31,033 nt of DNA from a virus: IMG/VR virus record IMGVR_UViG_3300048123_000030, positions 1 to 31,033 of that record. The stretch is one strand, 5' to 3'. Positions 22,113 through 29,364 of the stretch are shown here, piece by piece. The position numbers and the translations under genes are program-made. Position 1 is the first letter of the stretch. The number at the start of each line of letters is the position of its first letter. The notes beneath the pieces were generated by a model, which saw only the letters and a list, made by a program, of their open reading frames with translations, was not told the origin of the DNA and did no database searches.

Positions 22113-23297
22113 ATGCGAATCGTAGAACTTATATTAGACGATCAAGAGATAACAGGGATAGAAGCGATATCTGTCGTAGAAAACCCCGCCATTGAAGAGG
22201 ATTTTATTGCACTTAAAAACGAAGAGATAAAACTTGCTGAGGTATCAGGCGAGAAGCGTATCCTACTCGGTGCATTACTTATCCCAAACAAACCGATATA
22301 CAGACGTAAAGGCGATGATGAGTATTATATTTACTTCTCAAAAGATACAGTAGAGAAAGCATCACAGCTATACTTACAGAATGGCAATCAAAACAAAGCC
22401 ACATTAGAACATCAGCACAGCATTAACGGATTAACACTTGTAGAGAGTTGGATAGTAGAGGACGAGAAACACGACAAAAGCAGAATGTACGGACTAAATG
22501 TACCTGTGGGAACTTGGATGGGGGCTGTAAAAGTCAACAACGAAGAGATATGGGAACAGTTTGTAAAAACAGGAAAAGTTAAGGGCTTTTCTATTGAGGG
22601 GTACTTCGCTGACAAAATGGAACGCCCTAAAGAACCTATCAATGACTTTGACGAGGACGAAGCTCAGGATATGCTTAAATACATTCGTAGAATCGTTAAA
22701 AAGGATGGTAGATACAAAGATGGCAAAAAAGAGGAATTAGAATCATACTCTGACTATCCAAGTGGTGTAAAAAATAACGCAAAGCGTGGTATTGAACTTA
22801 ACGAGAAAGTAAACAATAAATGTGCTACTGATGTAGGTAAGATACGAGCGCAGCAATTAGCACAAGGCAAACCCATCTCAAAAGAAACTATCAAACGTAT
22901 GTACTCATATCTAAGCAGAGCAGAAGAGTACTACGATGAAAGCGATAGTAAAGCGTGTGGCACTATCTCATATCTTCTATGGGGTGGTAAAGCAGGTAAG
23001 CGTTGGGCTGAAAGCAAGTTGAAAGAGTTAGGCGAATTAGATTTAGCATCTCAGGTTATTAATGACGAGATGGCTATCATAGACGATAGACTTGCGTTTG
23101 CTACAAAAGAATTAGCAATAGCAGCAGCAAAAGATATAGGTTGTGAGAGTTACCACGAACACGAATACGAGGGCAAAGTATGGTATATGCCTTGCGAACA
23201 GCACAACCTCAAAAAACCATGCCAAGATGGATATGTCCAATATGGTATGAAAATGAAAAACGGAAAAAAAGTACCTAATTGTATCCCTATTAAATAA
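22113..23297 (+). CDS. XkdF-type prohead protease fused to two extra domains
   Basis: 394 residues. Residues 1-170 match the XkdF/S78_2 putative phage serine protease: SVVENPAIEEDFIAL (20-34), LEHQHSINGLTLVESWIVED (98-117) with His100/His102, VPVGTWMGAVKV (130-141) and KVKGFSIEGYF (155-165) with Ser160. Residues ~215-307 form a second conserved block (YPSGVKNNAKRG, then CATDVGKIRAQQLAQGKPIS, then LLWGGKAGKRWAESKLKEL) known from many Bacteroidota phages without a named role. Residues ~340-394 form a third (YHEHEYEGKVWYMPCEQH, ending PNCIPIK). It is expected to cleave scaffold and capsid during maturation. Confidence 0.8.
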   Translation: MRIVELILDDQEITGIEAISVVENPAIEEDFIALKNEEIKLAEVSGEKRILLGALLIPNKPIYRRKGDDEYYIYFSKDTVEKASQLYLQNGNQNKATLEHQHSINGLTLVESWIVEDEKHDKSRMYGLNVPVGTWMGAVKVNNEEIWEQFVKTGKVKGFSIEGYFADKMERPKEPINDFDEDEAQDMLKYIRRIVKKDGRYKDGKKEELESYSDYPSGVKNNAKRGIELNEKVNNKCATDVGKIRAQQLAQGKPISKETIKRMYSYLSRAEEYYDESDSKACGTISYLLWGGKAGKRWAESKLKELGELDLASQVINDEMAIIDDRLAFATKELAIAAAKDIGCESYHEHEYEGKVWYMPCEQHNLKKPCQDGYVQYGMKMKNGKKVPNCIPIK

Positions 23298-23303
23298 AAA
23301 ATT

Positions 23304-23657
23304 ATGAGCGAAAAAAGTATAAGCAAGATGCTATTTAGCAAAGAGAAAGTAGAGTTAGCATCTGTTCAAGAAATAAAAAAGTTAGCAGATAAATACTTTA
23401 GCGACACCGATACTGCACTTTCAAAAATAAAAGGTTTAAGAAGCGAAGCAAGATCTATATCTAATAAATTAGAACAAGCATTAAAACTTGCTGACAAAAT
23501 GGAATCAGAGTTACCACAACTTGAAAAACAAGCAAGAGATTTAGGTATTGATCCTGTAAACATTAAAGAACTTGGCGAAGCTGAAATAGCAACAAAAGAT
23601 GCAAAAAACATTAAAACAATTATTAATACATTAAATAAATTTCACACAACAATTTAA
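23304..23657 (+). CDS. Helical coiled-coil protein in capsid operon
   Basis: 117 residues, almost entirely helical and charged (SISNKLEQALKLADKMESEL, then PQLEKQARDLGIDPVNIKEL). No membrane segment. It lies between the protease and the scaffold candidate. It may be a minor scaffold or a head-associated protein. The sequence shows only coiled-coil character. Its stop overlaps the next start (TAATG). Confidence 0.58.
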   Translation: MSEKSISKMLFSKEKVELASVQEIKKLADKYFSDTDTALSKIKGLRSEARSISNKLEQALKLADKMESELPQLEKQARDLGIDPVNIKELGEAEIATKDAKNIKTIINTLNKFHTTI

Positions 23658-23791
23658 TGGCTAAACGTATAGACTACACAAAAGTAACAAAGCCAAAGGT
23701 ACGCAGAAAGGGCGTACACGCTAAAACCAAAATGAGTAGTATTAAAGGTTCAAAGCTATATAAGAAAAAATACAGAGGTCAAGGAAAATGA
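23657..23791 (+). CDS. 44-residue basic small protein
   Basis: MAKRIDYTKVTKPKVRRKGV followed by HAKTKMSSIKGSKLYKKKY and RGQGK. Strongly basic (15 Lys or Arg) and likely unstructured. Small proteins of this kind are recurrent near structural genes in flavobacterial phages and could bind packaged DNA. TAATG and ATGA junctions on both sides support translation. Confidence 0.6.
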   Translation: MAKRIDYTKVTKPKVRRKGVHAKTKMSSIKGSKLYKKKYRGQGK

Positions 23792-23931
23792 TTAAACGAC
23801 TTAAAAAATATATCACACCATCGAGAACAAGCCCTAAGGGCTCAAGACGTGCCTGTTTATGCGAGGATAATACGTACTCTATCAAGTGTTGTGATGGCTC
23901 ATTAAGAGCGCAAGGTATTGGGAAAGTTTAA
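23788..23931 (+). CDS. 47-residue Cys-containing basic protein
   Basis: MIKRLKKYITPSRTSPKGSR followed by RACLCEDNTYSIKCCDGSLR and AQGIGKV. Four cysteines in CLC...CC could bind a metal or form disulfides. The GSRRACLCxDNTYSxKCCDGSLRAQGIG pattern is one I recognise as common in Bacteroidota phages, function unknown. Starts in the upstream stop (ATGA). Confidence 0.62.
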   Translation: MIKRLKKYITPSRTSPKGSRRACLCEDNTYSIKCCDGSLRAQGIGKV

Positions 23932-23939
23932 CCCAAAAT

Positions 23940-23970
23940 ACAAATTAATTTTTAAATACGTTATTATATT
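23940..23970 (+). promoter_or_regulatory. Late promoter candidate 4 (scaffold)
   Basis: ACAAATT (23940-23946), ten bases, TACGTTATTATATT (23957-23970), directly followed by ATG 23971. The 17-nt distance between box starts and the 14-nt distance to ATG are the same as at 22099 and 26175. The second box carries one extra T. Confidence 0.58.
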
Positions 23971-24573
23971 ATGAAAGCGACAGAAATTCTAAGTAAAATC
24001 AAGACCTATCTTGGGGAAGATACTGCTGATATTGTGGAAAATATCGAGCAATCCCAAGTAGTAGAGTTAGCACAAGCGAAACTCGAAAACGGAACTGTCC
24101 TTGAAGCAGAAGCGTTTGAAGCAGGTAATGAAATCTTTATCCTTACAGACGATGAGAAAGTGGCTGTTCCTGTTGGCGAATACCAAATGGAAGATGGTCA
24201 AATCCTTGTCGTTGAGGAAGAGGGTTTGATTGCTGAAATCAAAAAAGCAGAAGCCAAAGAGGAAGAGGAAGTTGAAGCATCTGAGGAAGTATCTGAGGAA
24301 TTAGAAACTGAGGAAGAAGTGAAAGCTGAGTATGCTACTAAAGAAGAGTTAGCAGAAGTAAGATCATTGGTTGAGGAAATCAAGCAGATGATTGAAAAGA
24401 AAGAGGAAATGAGCGAAGTTGAAGAGCAAGTGAAAGAGGAACTATCTGAAACACCTGCCACAGAAGCGATCACTCATAACCCCGAACCCAAACAAAAAGT
24501 AAGTCTAAAGTATGCGCAAAACAGAAAGCAAAGTACTTTCGACAAAGTAATGTCTAAAATTGTTAACAATTAA
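23971..24573 (+). CDS. Probable capsid scaffolding protein
   Basis: 200 residues, very acidic. N-terminal helix (MKATEILSKIKTYLGEDTAD), a short strand-rich domain (~20-85), then a long Glu-rich coiled coil (~87-160; ELAEVRSLVEEIKQMIEKKE) and a basic C-terminal tail (YAQNRKQSTFDKVMSKIVNN). Acidic coiled coil with a basic end directly upstream of the capsid gene is the usual scaffold layout. The upstream XkdF protease would remove it during maturation. Confidence 0.7.
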   Translation: MKATEILSKIKTYLGEDTADIVENIEQSQVVELAQAKLENGTVLEAEAFEAGNEIFILTDDEKVAVPVGEYQMEDGQILVVEEEGLIAEIKKAEAKEEEEVEASEEVSEELETEEEVKAEYATKEELAEVRSLVEEIKQMIEKKEEMSEVEEQVKEELSETPATEAITHNPEPKQKVSLKYAQNRKQSTFDKVMSKIVNN

Positions 24574-24581
24574 ATTTATAT
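24554..24581 (+). promoter_or_regulatory. Degenerate late promoter copy (major capsid)
   Basis: CTAAAAT (24554-24560) and TAAATTTATATA (from 24571) keep both distances of the other late promoters (17 nt between box starts, 14 nt to ATG 24585), but the TACGTT core is TAAATT. The box overlaps the end of the scaffold gene. It was found by applying the geometry, so chance is possible. Confidence 0.35.
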
Positions 24582-24584
24582 AAA

Positions 24585-25481
24585 ATGCCAAATCCAACTA
24601 TTACAGGAAGTACTTATGCAGGGGAATTCGCAGGGAAATATCTCGGTGCTGCCCTTCTAAGTGCTGATACACTTGACAAAGGTGCTATCTCTATCTTACC
24701 AAACATTAAGTACAAAGCTGCTATGAAAGTAGGTGCGTTCTCAAATCTTGTACGCTCTGCTGATTGCGACTTTGACTCATCTACATCAGGTCTTACTCTA
24801 ACTGAGAAAGTACTTACACCAACTGAATTGCAAGTTAACTTACAAGTATGTAAGAAAGAATTGCACTCTGATTGGGAAGCTGCTCAAATGGGATTCTCTG
24901 CTTTTGATGAGCTACCCCCATTGTTCTCTGACTACGTTATCGCACGTGTAGCTGCTGAGGTTGCAAAAGCAACTGAAACTTCTATATGGCAAGGTAGTGC
25001 AGGTGAAGGTAGCTTTGATGGTTTTGAAACTCTACTTGCTGCTGATACAGACGTAGTTGACGTTGTTGCAGGTACAGTTACTACTTCAAACGTAATTGCT
25101 GAGCTTCAAAAAATCGTAGATGCTATCCCAAGTGGTGTATATGGTAAAGAAGATTTAACTATCTATATCTCTCAAAACATCGCTAAAGCGTATGTAGGCG
25201 CACAAGCTGCTTTGGGTTATAGAGATTTGTATCACGTAGGACAAACTGAGATGAACTTCCAAGGGATTCCTTTGTTTGCAACAGGTGGTCTTGCTGATAA
25301 CACAGCAGTAGCTGCTCAGAAGTCTAACCTATTCTTTGGAACAGGATTGCTTGATGACAGAAATGAAGTTAAAGTTATCGATATGGCTGACCTTGATGGT
25401 TCACAGAACGTGCGTGTAGTTATGCGCTATACAGCAGGTGTACAACATGGTATTGGTTCTGATATCGTTCTCTACGCATAA
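24585..25481 (+). CDS. Major capsid protein
   Basis: 298 residues. Compact single-domain protein with GEFAGKYLGAALLSADTLDK near the N-terminus, the KELHSDWEAAQMGFSAFDEL segment, a long helix (LFSDYVIARVAAEVAKATET), a central IYISQNIAKAYVGAQAALGY and C-terminal GLLDDRNEVKVIDMADLDG. The order of strands and spine helix fits an HK97-type capsid fold. It follows the scaffold gene and is followed by a strong terminator, as expected for the most abundant protein. No obvious long propeptide, so the separate scaffold probably guides assembly. Confidence 0.85.
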   Translation: MPNPTITGSTYAGEFAGKYLGAALLSADTLDKGAISILPNIKYKAAMKVGAFSNLVRSADCDFDSSTSGLTLTEKVLTPTELQVNLQVCKKELHSDWEAAQMGFSAFDELPPLFSDYVIARVAAEVAKATETSIWQGSAGEGSFDGFETLLAADTDVVDVVAGTVTTSNVIAELQKIVDAIPSGVYGKEDLTIYISQNIAKAYVGAQAALGYRDLYHVGQTEMNFQGIPLFATGGLADNTAVAAQKSNLFFGTGLLDDRNEVKVIDMADLDGSQNVRVVMRYTAGVQHGIGSDIVLYA

Positions 25482-25499
25482 TCAATAATTCTCTAACTT

Positions 25500-25539
25500 A
25501 AAAGGGGTGGGTAAGCCGAGTGCCTACCTACCCTTTTTT
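25500..25539 (+). terminator. Strong terminator after the capsid gene
   Basis: AAAAGGGGTGGGTAAGC (25500-25516) pairs with GCCTACCTACCC plus the T run (25522-25539), about 16 of 17 positions counting G-U pairs, loop CGAGT. Confidence 0.88.
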
Positions 25540-25555
25540 ATTAAAATAAAAAAAT

Positions 25556-26077
25556 ATGCCTTGTTCAGTATCAAACGGAAGAGCGTTACCATGTAAGAGT
25601 GGTGTAGGTGGACTGAAAAACATTTACTTTGCCCCTTACACATCTACCACAGCAGCATTGACTGATAGTAGTGGTACAATCACTTTAGATGATAGCGTAT
25701 CTTTCTACAAATATGAAATCAAGGGCAACTCGTCATTAGAAACTGCTATTAACTCGTCAAGAGAAAATGGCACTACTTTTTATGAGTCAACCCTTAATGT
25801 TACATTTACGTTTTTAGATGTAGCTACTCAAGAGCAGATTAAGCTCTTAGCTCATGGTCGACCTCAAATCGTTGTGGAAGATTACAATGGTAATGGCTTT
25901 TTAGTAGGTAAAGAGCATGGAAGCGAAGTTACAGGGGGTACAGTTGTTACAGGTGCAGCTATGGGGGATTTAAGTGGATTCACACTTACCCTTACTGCTC
26001 AGGAAACAGCACCACCTTTCTTTGTATCAGCATTACCTATTGATGATTCATCAGCGCCAATTAACCCAACACCATAA
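25556..26077 (+). CDS. Major tail (tube) protein
   Basis: 173 residues. Starts MPCSVSNGRALPCKSGVGGL and KNIYFAPY, followed by YKYEIKGNSSLETAINSSRE, NGTTFYESTLNVTFTFLDVA, LLAHGRPQIVVEDYNGNGFL, and GAAMGDLSGFTLTLTAQETA near the end. This is the pattern of a tail-tube or major tail protein in Bacteroidota siphophages. It lies after the capsid gene and its terminator, so it must be read from readthrough or an unseen promoter. Confidence 0.75.
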   Translation: MPCSVSNGRALPCKSGVGGLKNIYFAPYTSTTAALTDSSGTITLDDSVSFYKYEIKGNSSLETAINSSRENGTTFYESTLNVTFTFLDVATQEQIKLLAHGRPQIVVEDYNGNGFLVGKEHGSEVTGGTVVTGAAMGDLSGFTLTLTAQETAPPFFVSALPIDDSSAPINPTP

Positions 26078-26127
26078 ATTTTTTGTATATTAGCAAAGAG
26101 TTTATTTATTTTGGTTTAGTTATTGTT

Positions 26128-26152
26128 AGGGGGTGTAAAAGCCCCCTTTTTT
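26128..26152 (+). terminator. Rho-independent terminator
   Basis: AGGGGG (26128-26133) and CCCCCT (26142-26147) form a stem around an A-rich loop, followed by T residues to 26152. Confidence 0.85.
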
Positions 26153-26157
26153 ATTAC

Positions 26158-26185
26158 ACAAAATTCAGATTATATACGTTATATA
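26158..26185 (+). promoter_or_regulatory. Late promoter candidate 5 (portal operon)
   Basis: ACAAAAT (26158-26164), ten bases, TACGTTATATA (26175-26185), directly after the terminator. ATG 26189 begins 14 nt after the start of the second box. Confidence 0.62.
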
Positions 26186-26188
26186 GGT

Positions 26189-26614
26189 ATGCATATCTTA
26201 ACTACATCGACAGATTCACAAAGTATTGATGTAATACCACGCAGAGGTGTATCAGGTGTGCTTTTGTTATTTGTTAGAAACGAATCAACAAACATAGTTA
26301 CAGAATATACATCTGATGCTAAAGTATGGAACACATACGAAGCGACTTTTAATGGTGCAGAGATTGAGTGGCAAAATGACGTTCTAACATTTACATACGC
26401 AGAGGGAAGTACATATCTAACAATAAATAATAAATTTAGACTTACAGAGGATACTTATTATACTTTTGTATTACAAGATGAGTTAGGTAAGATATTTAAG
26501 GGTATGATGTTTTGTACAGATCAAACGATAGACCAAAATACGAACTCATACTATCAGATTAACAAAAATCAATATGTAACACACTCTGCTGATAACGAGT
26601 TTATAGTATTATGA
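26189..26614 (+). CDS. Small beta-sandwich-like structural protein, copy A
   Basis: 141 residues. The start is set at ATG 26189 because the promoter and terminator lie upstream of it and its N-terminus (MHILTTSTDSQSIDVIPRRG) aligns with copy B; an earlier ATG at 26123 would place coding sequence inside the terminator. Strand-rich, with FCTDQTIDQNTNSYYQINKN near the end. It is paralogous to the next gene. Possibly a capsid decoration or neck protein. Overlaps copy B by 4 bp. Confidence 0.65.
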   Translation: MHILTTSTDSQSIDVIPRRGVSGVLLLFVRNESTNIVTEYTSDAKVWNTYEATFNGAEIEWQNDVLTFTYAEGSTYLTINNKFRLTEDTYYTFVLQDELGKIFKGMMFCTDQTIDQNTNSYYQINKNQYVTHSADNEFIVL

Positions 26615-26958
26615 TAAAACTAACTACATCAACGGACGCTCAGACCATAAAGATTATACCACGTTCTTATGCAACGAATGTAAGTATGGTATTTAGAGAT
26701 GACTCTACAAACACATCTGTTACATATACATCTTCTGCTACAACTAACAAAAATCATTTAGTTATTAGCGAATCATTATCATTAACTGAGGGTAGGTTTT
26801 ATGATTTAACAATAAAAGAAGGTAGCAACGTTATATATAAAGACAAAGTATTTTGCACAGACCAAACAGTCGATCAAGATACGAATAACTATTACTCAGT
26901 TAACGATGGCGAATACACCATAGATACGAGCTACGATAACGATTATATTATATTATGA
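26611..26958 (+). CDS. Small beta-sandwich-like structural protein, copy B
   Basis: 115 residues. It shares LTTSTDxQxIxxIPR at the start and FCTDQTVDQDTNNYYSVNDG near the end with copy A, but lacks ~25 residues in the middle (copy A VWNTYEATFNGAEIEWQNDV region). Tandem duplication followed by divergence is likely. Overlaps the portal gene start by 4 bp. The role is probably structural given its position between tail tube and portal. Confidence 0.65.
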   Translation: MIKLTTSTDAQTIKIIPRSYATNVSMVFRDDSTNTSVTYTSSATTNKNHLVISESLSLTEGRFYDLTIKEGSNVIYKDKVFCTDQTVDQDTNNYYSVNDGEYTIDTSYDNDYIIL

Positions 26959-28766
26959 AAAACGATTTAAGAATAGTTAACCTAAGCACCTACACAAGCC
27001 CTGCTGTAAAAGAAATTCGTAATCAGCAATGGGTTGCTTATGGCGAAGATAACAACTACTTCCAACACCTTATCGACCTTTATAATGGCAGCCCAACAAA
27101 TAACGCTTGTATTACTGCAATTAGTGAGATGATTTATGGTAAGGGCTTAGATGCTACTGATAGCAACAGAAAGCCCGACCAATACGCACAGATGGTATCT
27201 TTGTTTAATGCTGATTGTGTTAGAAAATTAGCATACGATTTAAAGTTAATGGGTCAATGTGCTTTGCAAGTAATCTACTCTAAGGATAGAACTAAAATCG
27301 TAAAACTTGAACATATGCCTGTTGAAACATTACGAGCTGAAAAGTGTAATGATAAGGGCGAGATCGAAGCATACTTTTATCACTACGATTGGGCTAAGTA
27401 CAAAAAGAGCGATGAGATAAAACGTATCCCTGCCTTTGGAACTTCTAAAGAGGGTTTAGAGATTATGTACATCAAACCTTATAGAGCAGGGTTTAAATAC
27501 TATTCGCCTGTTGACTATCAAGGGGGTACACAATACGCAGAGTTAGAGGAAGAGATATCTAACTTTCATCTTAACAATATCCTTCAAGGGCTTAGCCCGT
27601 CCATGTTGATTAACATGAATAATGGAACGCCTGATCCTGAGCAAAGGGAACTAATTGAAAGACGTATATACGAAAAATTTAGTGGTAGTAGCAACGCAGG
27701 TAAGTTTATCTTAGCATTTAACGATAATGCAGAAACTGCTGCTACAATCGAACCTATACAATTATCTGATGCTCATCAGCAGTACGAATTTATGAGTACT
27801 GAGAGCGGAAAAAAAGTGCTCGTTTCCCACAGGGTAGTATCCCCCATGCTTTTAGGTATTAAAGACAATACAGGGCTTGGTAATAACGCAGACGAACTTA
27901 AAACAGCTACTATCCTTATGGATAACACAGTTATTCGTCCGTTTCAAAGATTGCTTATTGAGAACTTCGATCAGATACTTGCGTATAATAACATCTCACT
28001 TAACCTTTACTTTAAGACCTTACAACCTTTAGAGTTTACCGATCTTGATAATGTAGCTGATATGGAAACAAGAGAAGAGGAAACAGGGGTTAAAATGAGC
28101 AAAGAGGACTTGACTGATGAAGAGTTTGATATCATCCTTGACGATCTAAGGGGCGAAACAATATCTAACCGATGGGAAGCAGTTGACGTAAGAGAACACA
28201 GCGAGGATAACGAAAGTATAGAGGATTGGGCTGTTAAGCACATTGAAAGCAAAGAGGAAAAATTAGAAAAGAAGTCAATAGATTCTAAAAAGAGTGGGTT
28301 TAGTTATTTAGACAAATCCCTATATAAAGTAAGATACCGATACGCTGAAAAGTACAGCTCAGGCAAATCAAGACAATTTTGTCGTATTATGATGAGCAGA
28401 AGTGGTAGAGGTGTAGTGTATCGTATAGAAGATATTGACAAAGCGAGTAATGCAGGTGTCAATAAGTCTTTTGGGCATAAAGGCAAAGCATACGATCTAT
28501 TCAGATTCAAAGGTGGGGTTAACTGTGGGCATAGATGGGAAGAGGTGTTATACAGACTAAAATCTAAGACTATGAAAAAAGTAATCCAAAACTACGATGA
28601 AGTAAACAAGATACCTAAGTCTTATGCACCTACCCCACGAGGATATAAGGATGCAGAGAAAGCACCAAAGGATATGCCAAATAACGGACACCACCCAAAT
28701 TACAAACCAAAAAAATCAAAGGGTACGGATAAAGTATCAGATGCAAGAATTAGAGGAATTATATAA
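26955..28766 (+). CDS. Portal protein with additional C-terminal domain
   Basis: 603 residues. Residues ~1-390 are a portal core: VAYGEDNNYFQHLIDLYNGS at 28-47, NACITAISEMIYGKGL (52-67), LAYDLKLMGQCALQVIYSKD (~92-111), a clip/stem region, SHRVVSPMLLGIKDNTGLG near 290 and a long helix with NTVIRPFQRLLIENFDQIL. Residues ~445-560 hold a separate block: FCRIMMSRSGRGVVYRIEDI, SFGHKGKAYDLFRFKGGVNC, GHRWEEVLYRLKSK, with a Cys, His and Trp that look catalytic or metal-binding. A basic Pro/Lys-rich tail closes it. The portal forms the DNA gate of the head. Confidence 0.82.
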   Translation: MKNDLRIVNLSTYTSPAVKEIRNQQWVAYGEDNNYFQHLIDLYNGSPTNNACITAISEMIYGKGLDATDSNRKPDQYAQMVSLFNADCVRKLAYDLKLMGQCALQVIYSKDRTKIVKLEHMPVETLRAEKCNDKGEIEAYFYHYDWAKYKKSDEIKRIPAFGTSKEGLEIMYIKPYRAGFKYYSPVDYQGGTQYAELEEEISNFHLNNILQGLSPSMLINMNNGTPDPEQRELIERRIYEKFSGSSNAGKFILAFNDNAETAATIEPIQLSDAHQQYEFMSTESGKKVLVSHRVVSPMLLGIKDNTGLGNNADELKTATILMDNTVIRPFQRLLIENFDQILAYNNISLNLYFKTLQPLEFTDLDNVADMETREEETGVKMSKEDLTDEEFDIILDDLRGETISNRWEAVDVREHSEDNESIEDWAVKHIESKEEKLEKKSIDSKKSGFSYLDKSLYKVRYRYAEKYSSGKSRQFCRIMMSRSGRGVVYRIEDIDKASNAGVNKSFGHKGKAYDLFRFKGGVNCGHRWEEVLYRLKSKTMKKVIQNYDEVNKIPKSYAPTPRGYKDAEKAPKDMPNNGHHPNYKPKKSKGTDKVSDARIRGII

Positions 28767-28768
28767 CC

Positions 28769-29269
28769 ATGGCAACAGCACTATTTATATCACGTACAGA
28801 CCTTGTTAAAAACAGTATCATTGATGGTAATACTGATACAGACAAGTTTATCCAATTTATCAAAATCGCACAAGAGATTGAGGTGCAGAACTATTTAGGT
28901 ACTGACCTATACAATAAGATTAGTGCAGATATCGTTGCAGGTACGCTTACAGGGGGTTATCTTAACCTTGTTAATGATTATGTACAACCCATGCTTATAT
29001 GGTGGGCGCAGGTGTCCTATTTGCCTTATGCTGCATATCAAATCAAAAATGGTGGTGTATTTAAGCACACATCAGAGAATAGCGAAAGTGTAAGCAAATC
29101 AGAGGTTGATTATTTAGTAGGTAAGGCACGAGATACAGCAGAGTATTACACTCGTAGATTTATTGACTATATGAGTTTTAATAGCTCTACGTTCCCTGAG
29201 TATAATAGCAACTCAGATAGTGATGTTTATCCTGATAAAGATAGTTTATTCAACGGATGGGTACTGTAA
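28769..29269 (+). CDS. Head-tail connector-like protein
   Basis: 166 residues. Helical with ISRTDLVKNSIIDGNTDTDK, FIQFIKIAQEIEVQNYLGTD, LYNKISADIV, then YVQPMLIWWAQVSYLPYAAY and a C-terminal VDYLVGKARDTAEYYTRRFI. This is the layout of DUF6712-type or gp6-like connector proteins that extend the portal. It follows the portal by two bases, supporting the call. The next small ORF starts within its last codons. Confidence 0.72.
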   Translation: MATALFISRTDLVKNSIIDGNTDTDKFIQFIKIAQEIEVQNYLGTDLYNKISADIVAGTLTGGYLNLVNDYVQPMLIWWAQVSYLPYAAYQIKNGGVFKHTSENSESVSKSEVDYLVGKARDTAEYYTRRFIDYMSFNSSTFPEYNSNSDSDVYPDKDSLFNGWVL

Positions 29270-29364
29270 GATATAAACCAAAAGATAAGAACATAGTTAA
29301 ATTAAAAAGATTTTTGCAAAAGAACGAAAGTAAAGTATGGCAAATCTTCAAAACAAAAGAATAA
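29257..29364 (+). CDS. 35-residue basic small protein
   Basis: MGTVRYKPKDKNIVKLKRFL and QKNESKVWQIFKTKE: strongly basic, helical. It overlaps the connector gene by 13 bp and the fibre gene start by 28 bp. Similar overlaps occur throughout this phage, so it is probably translated. Confidence 0.45.
   Translation: MGTVRYKPKDKNIVKLKRFLQKNESKVWQIFKTKE

Noticed and set aside
23607-23617. Third AACATTAAAAC as another small-RNA target
   Set aside because: It lies deep inside the coding region of the gene at 23304, not in a leader; an 11-mer of this A-rich composition can occur by chance.
26123-26188. In-frame ATG at 26123 as start of the structural protein copy A
   Set aside because: The extension would run through the terminator hairpin and promoter boxes, and the paralogue aligns from ATG 26189.
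26828-26840. AACGTTATATATA inside copy B as a promoter for the portal gene
   Set aside because: Core differs (AACGTT), no first box is present and the portal start is over 100 bp away.
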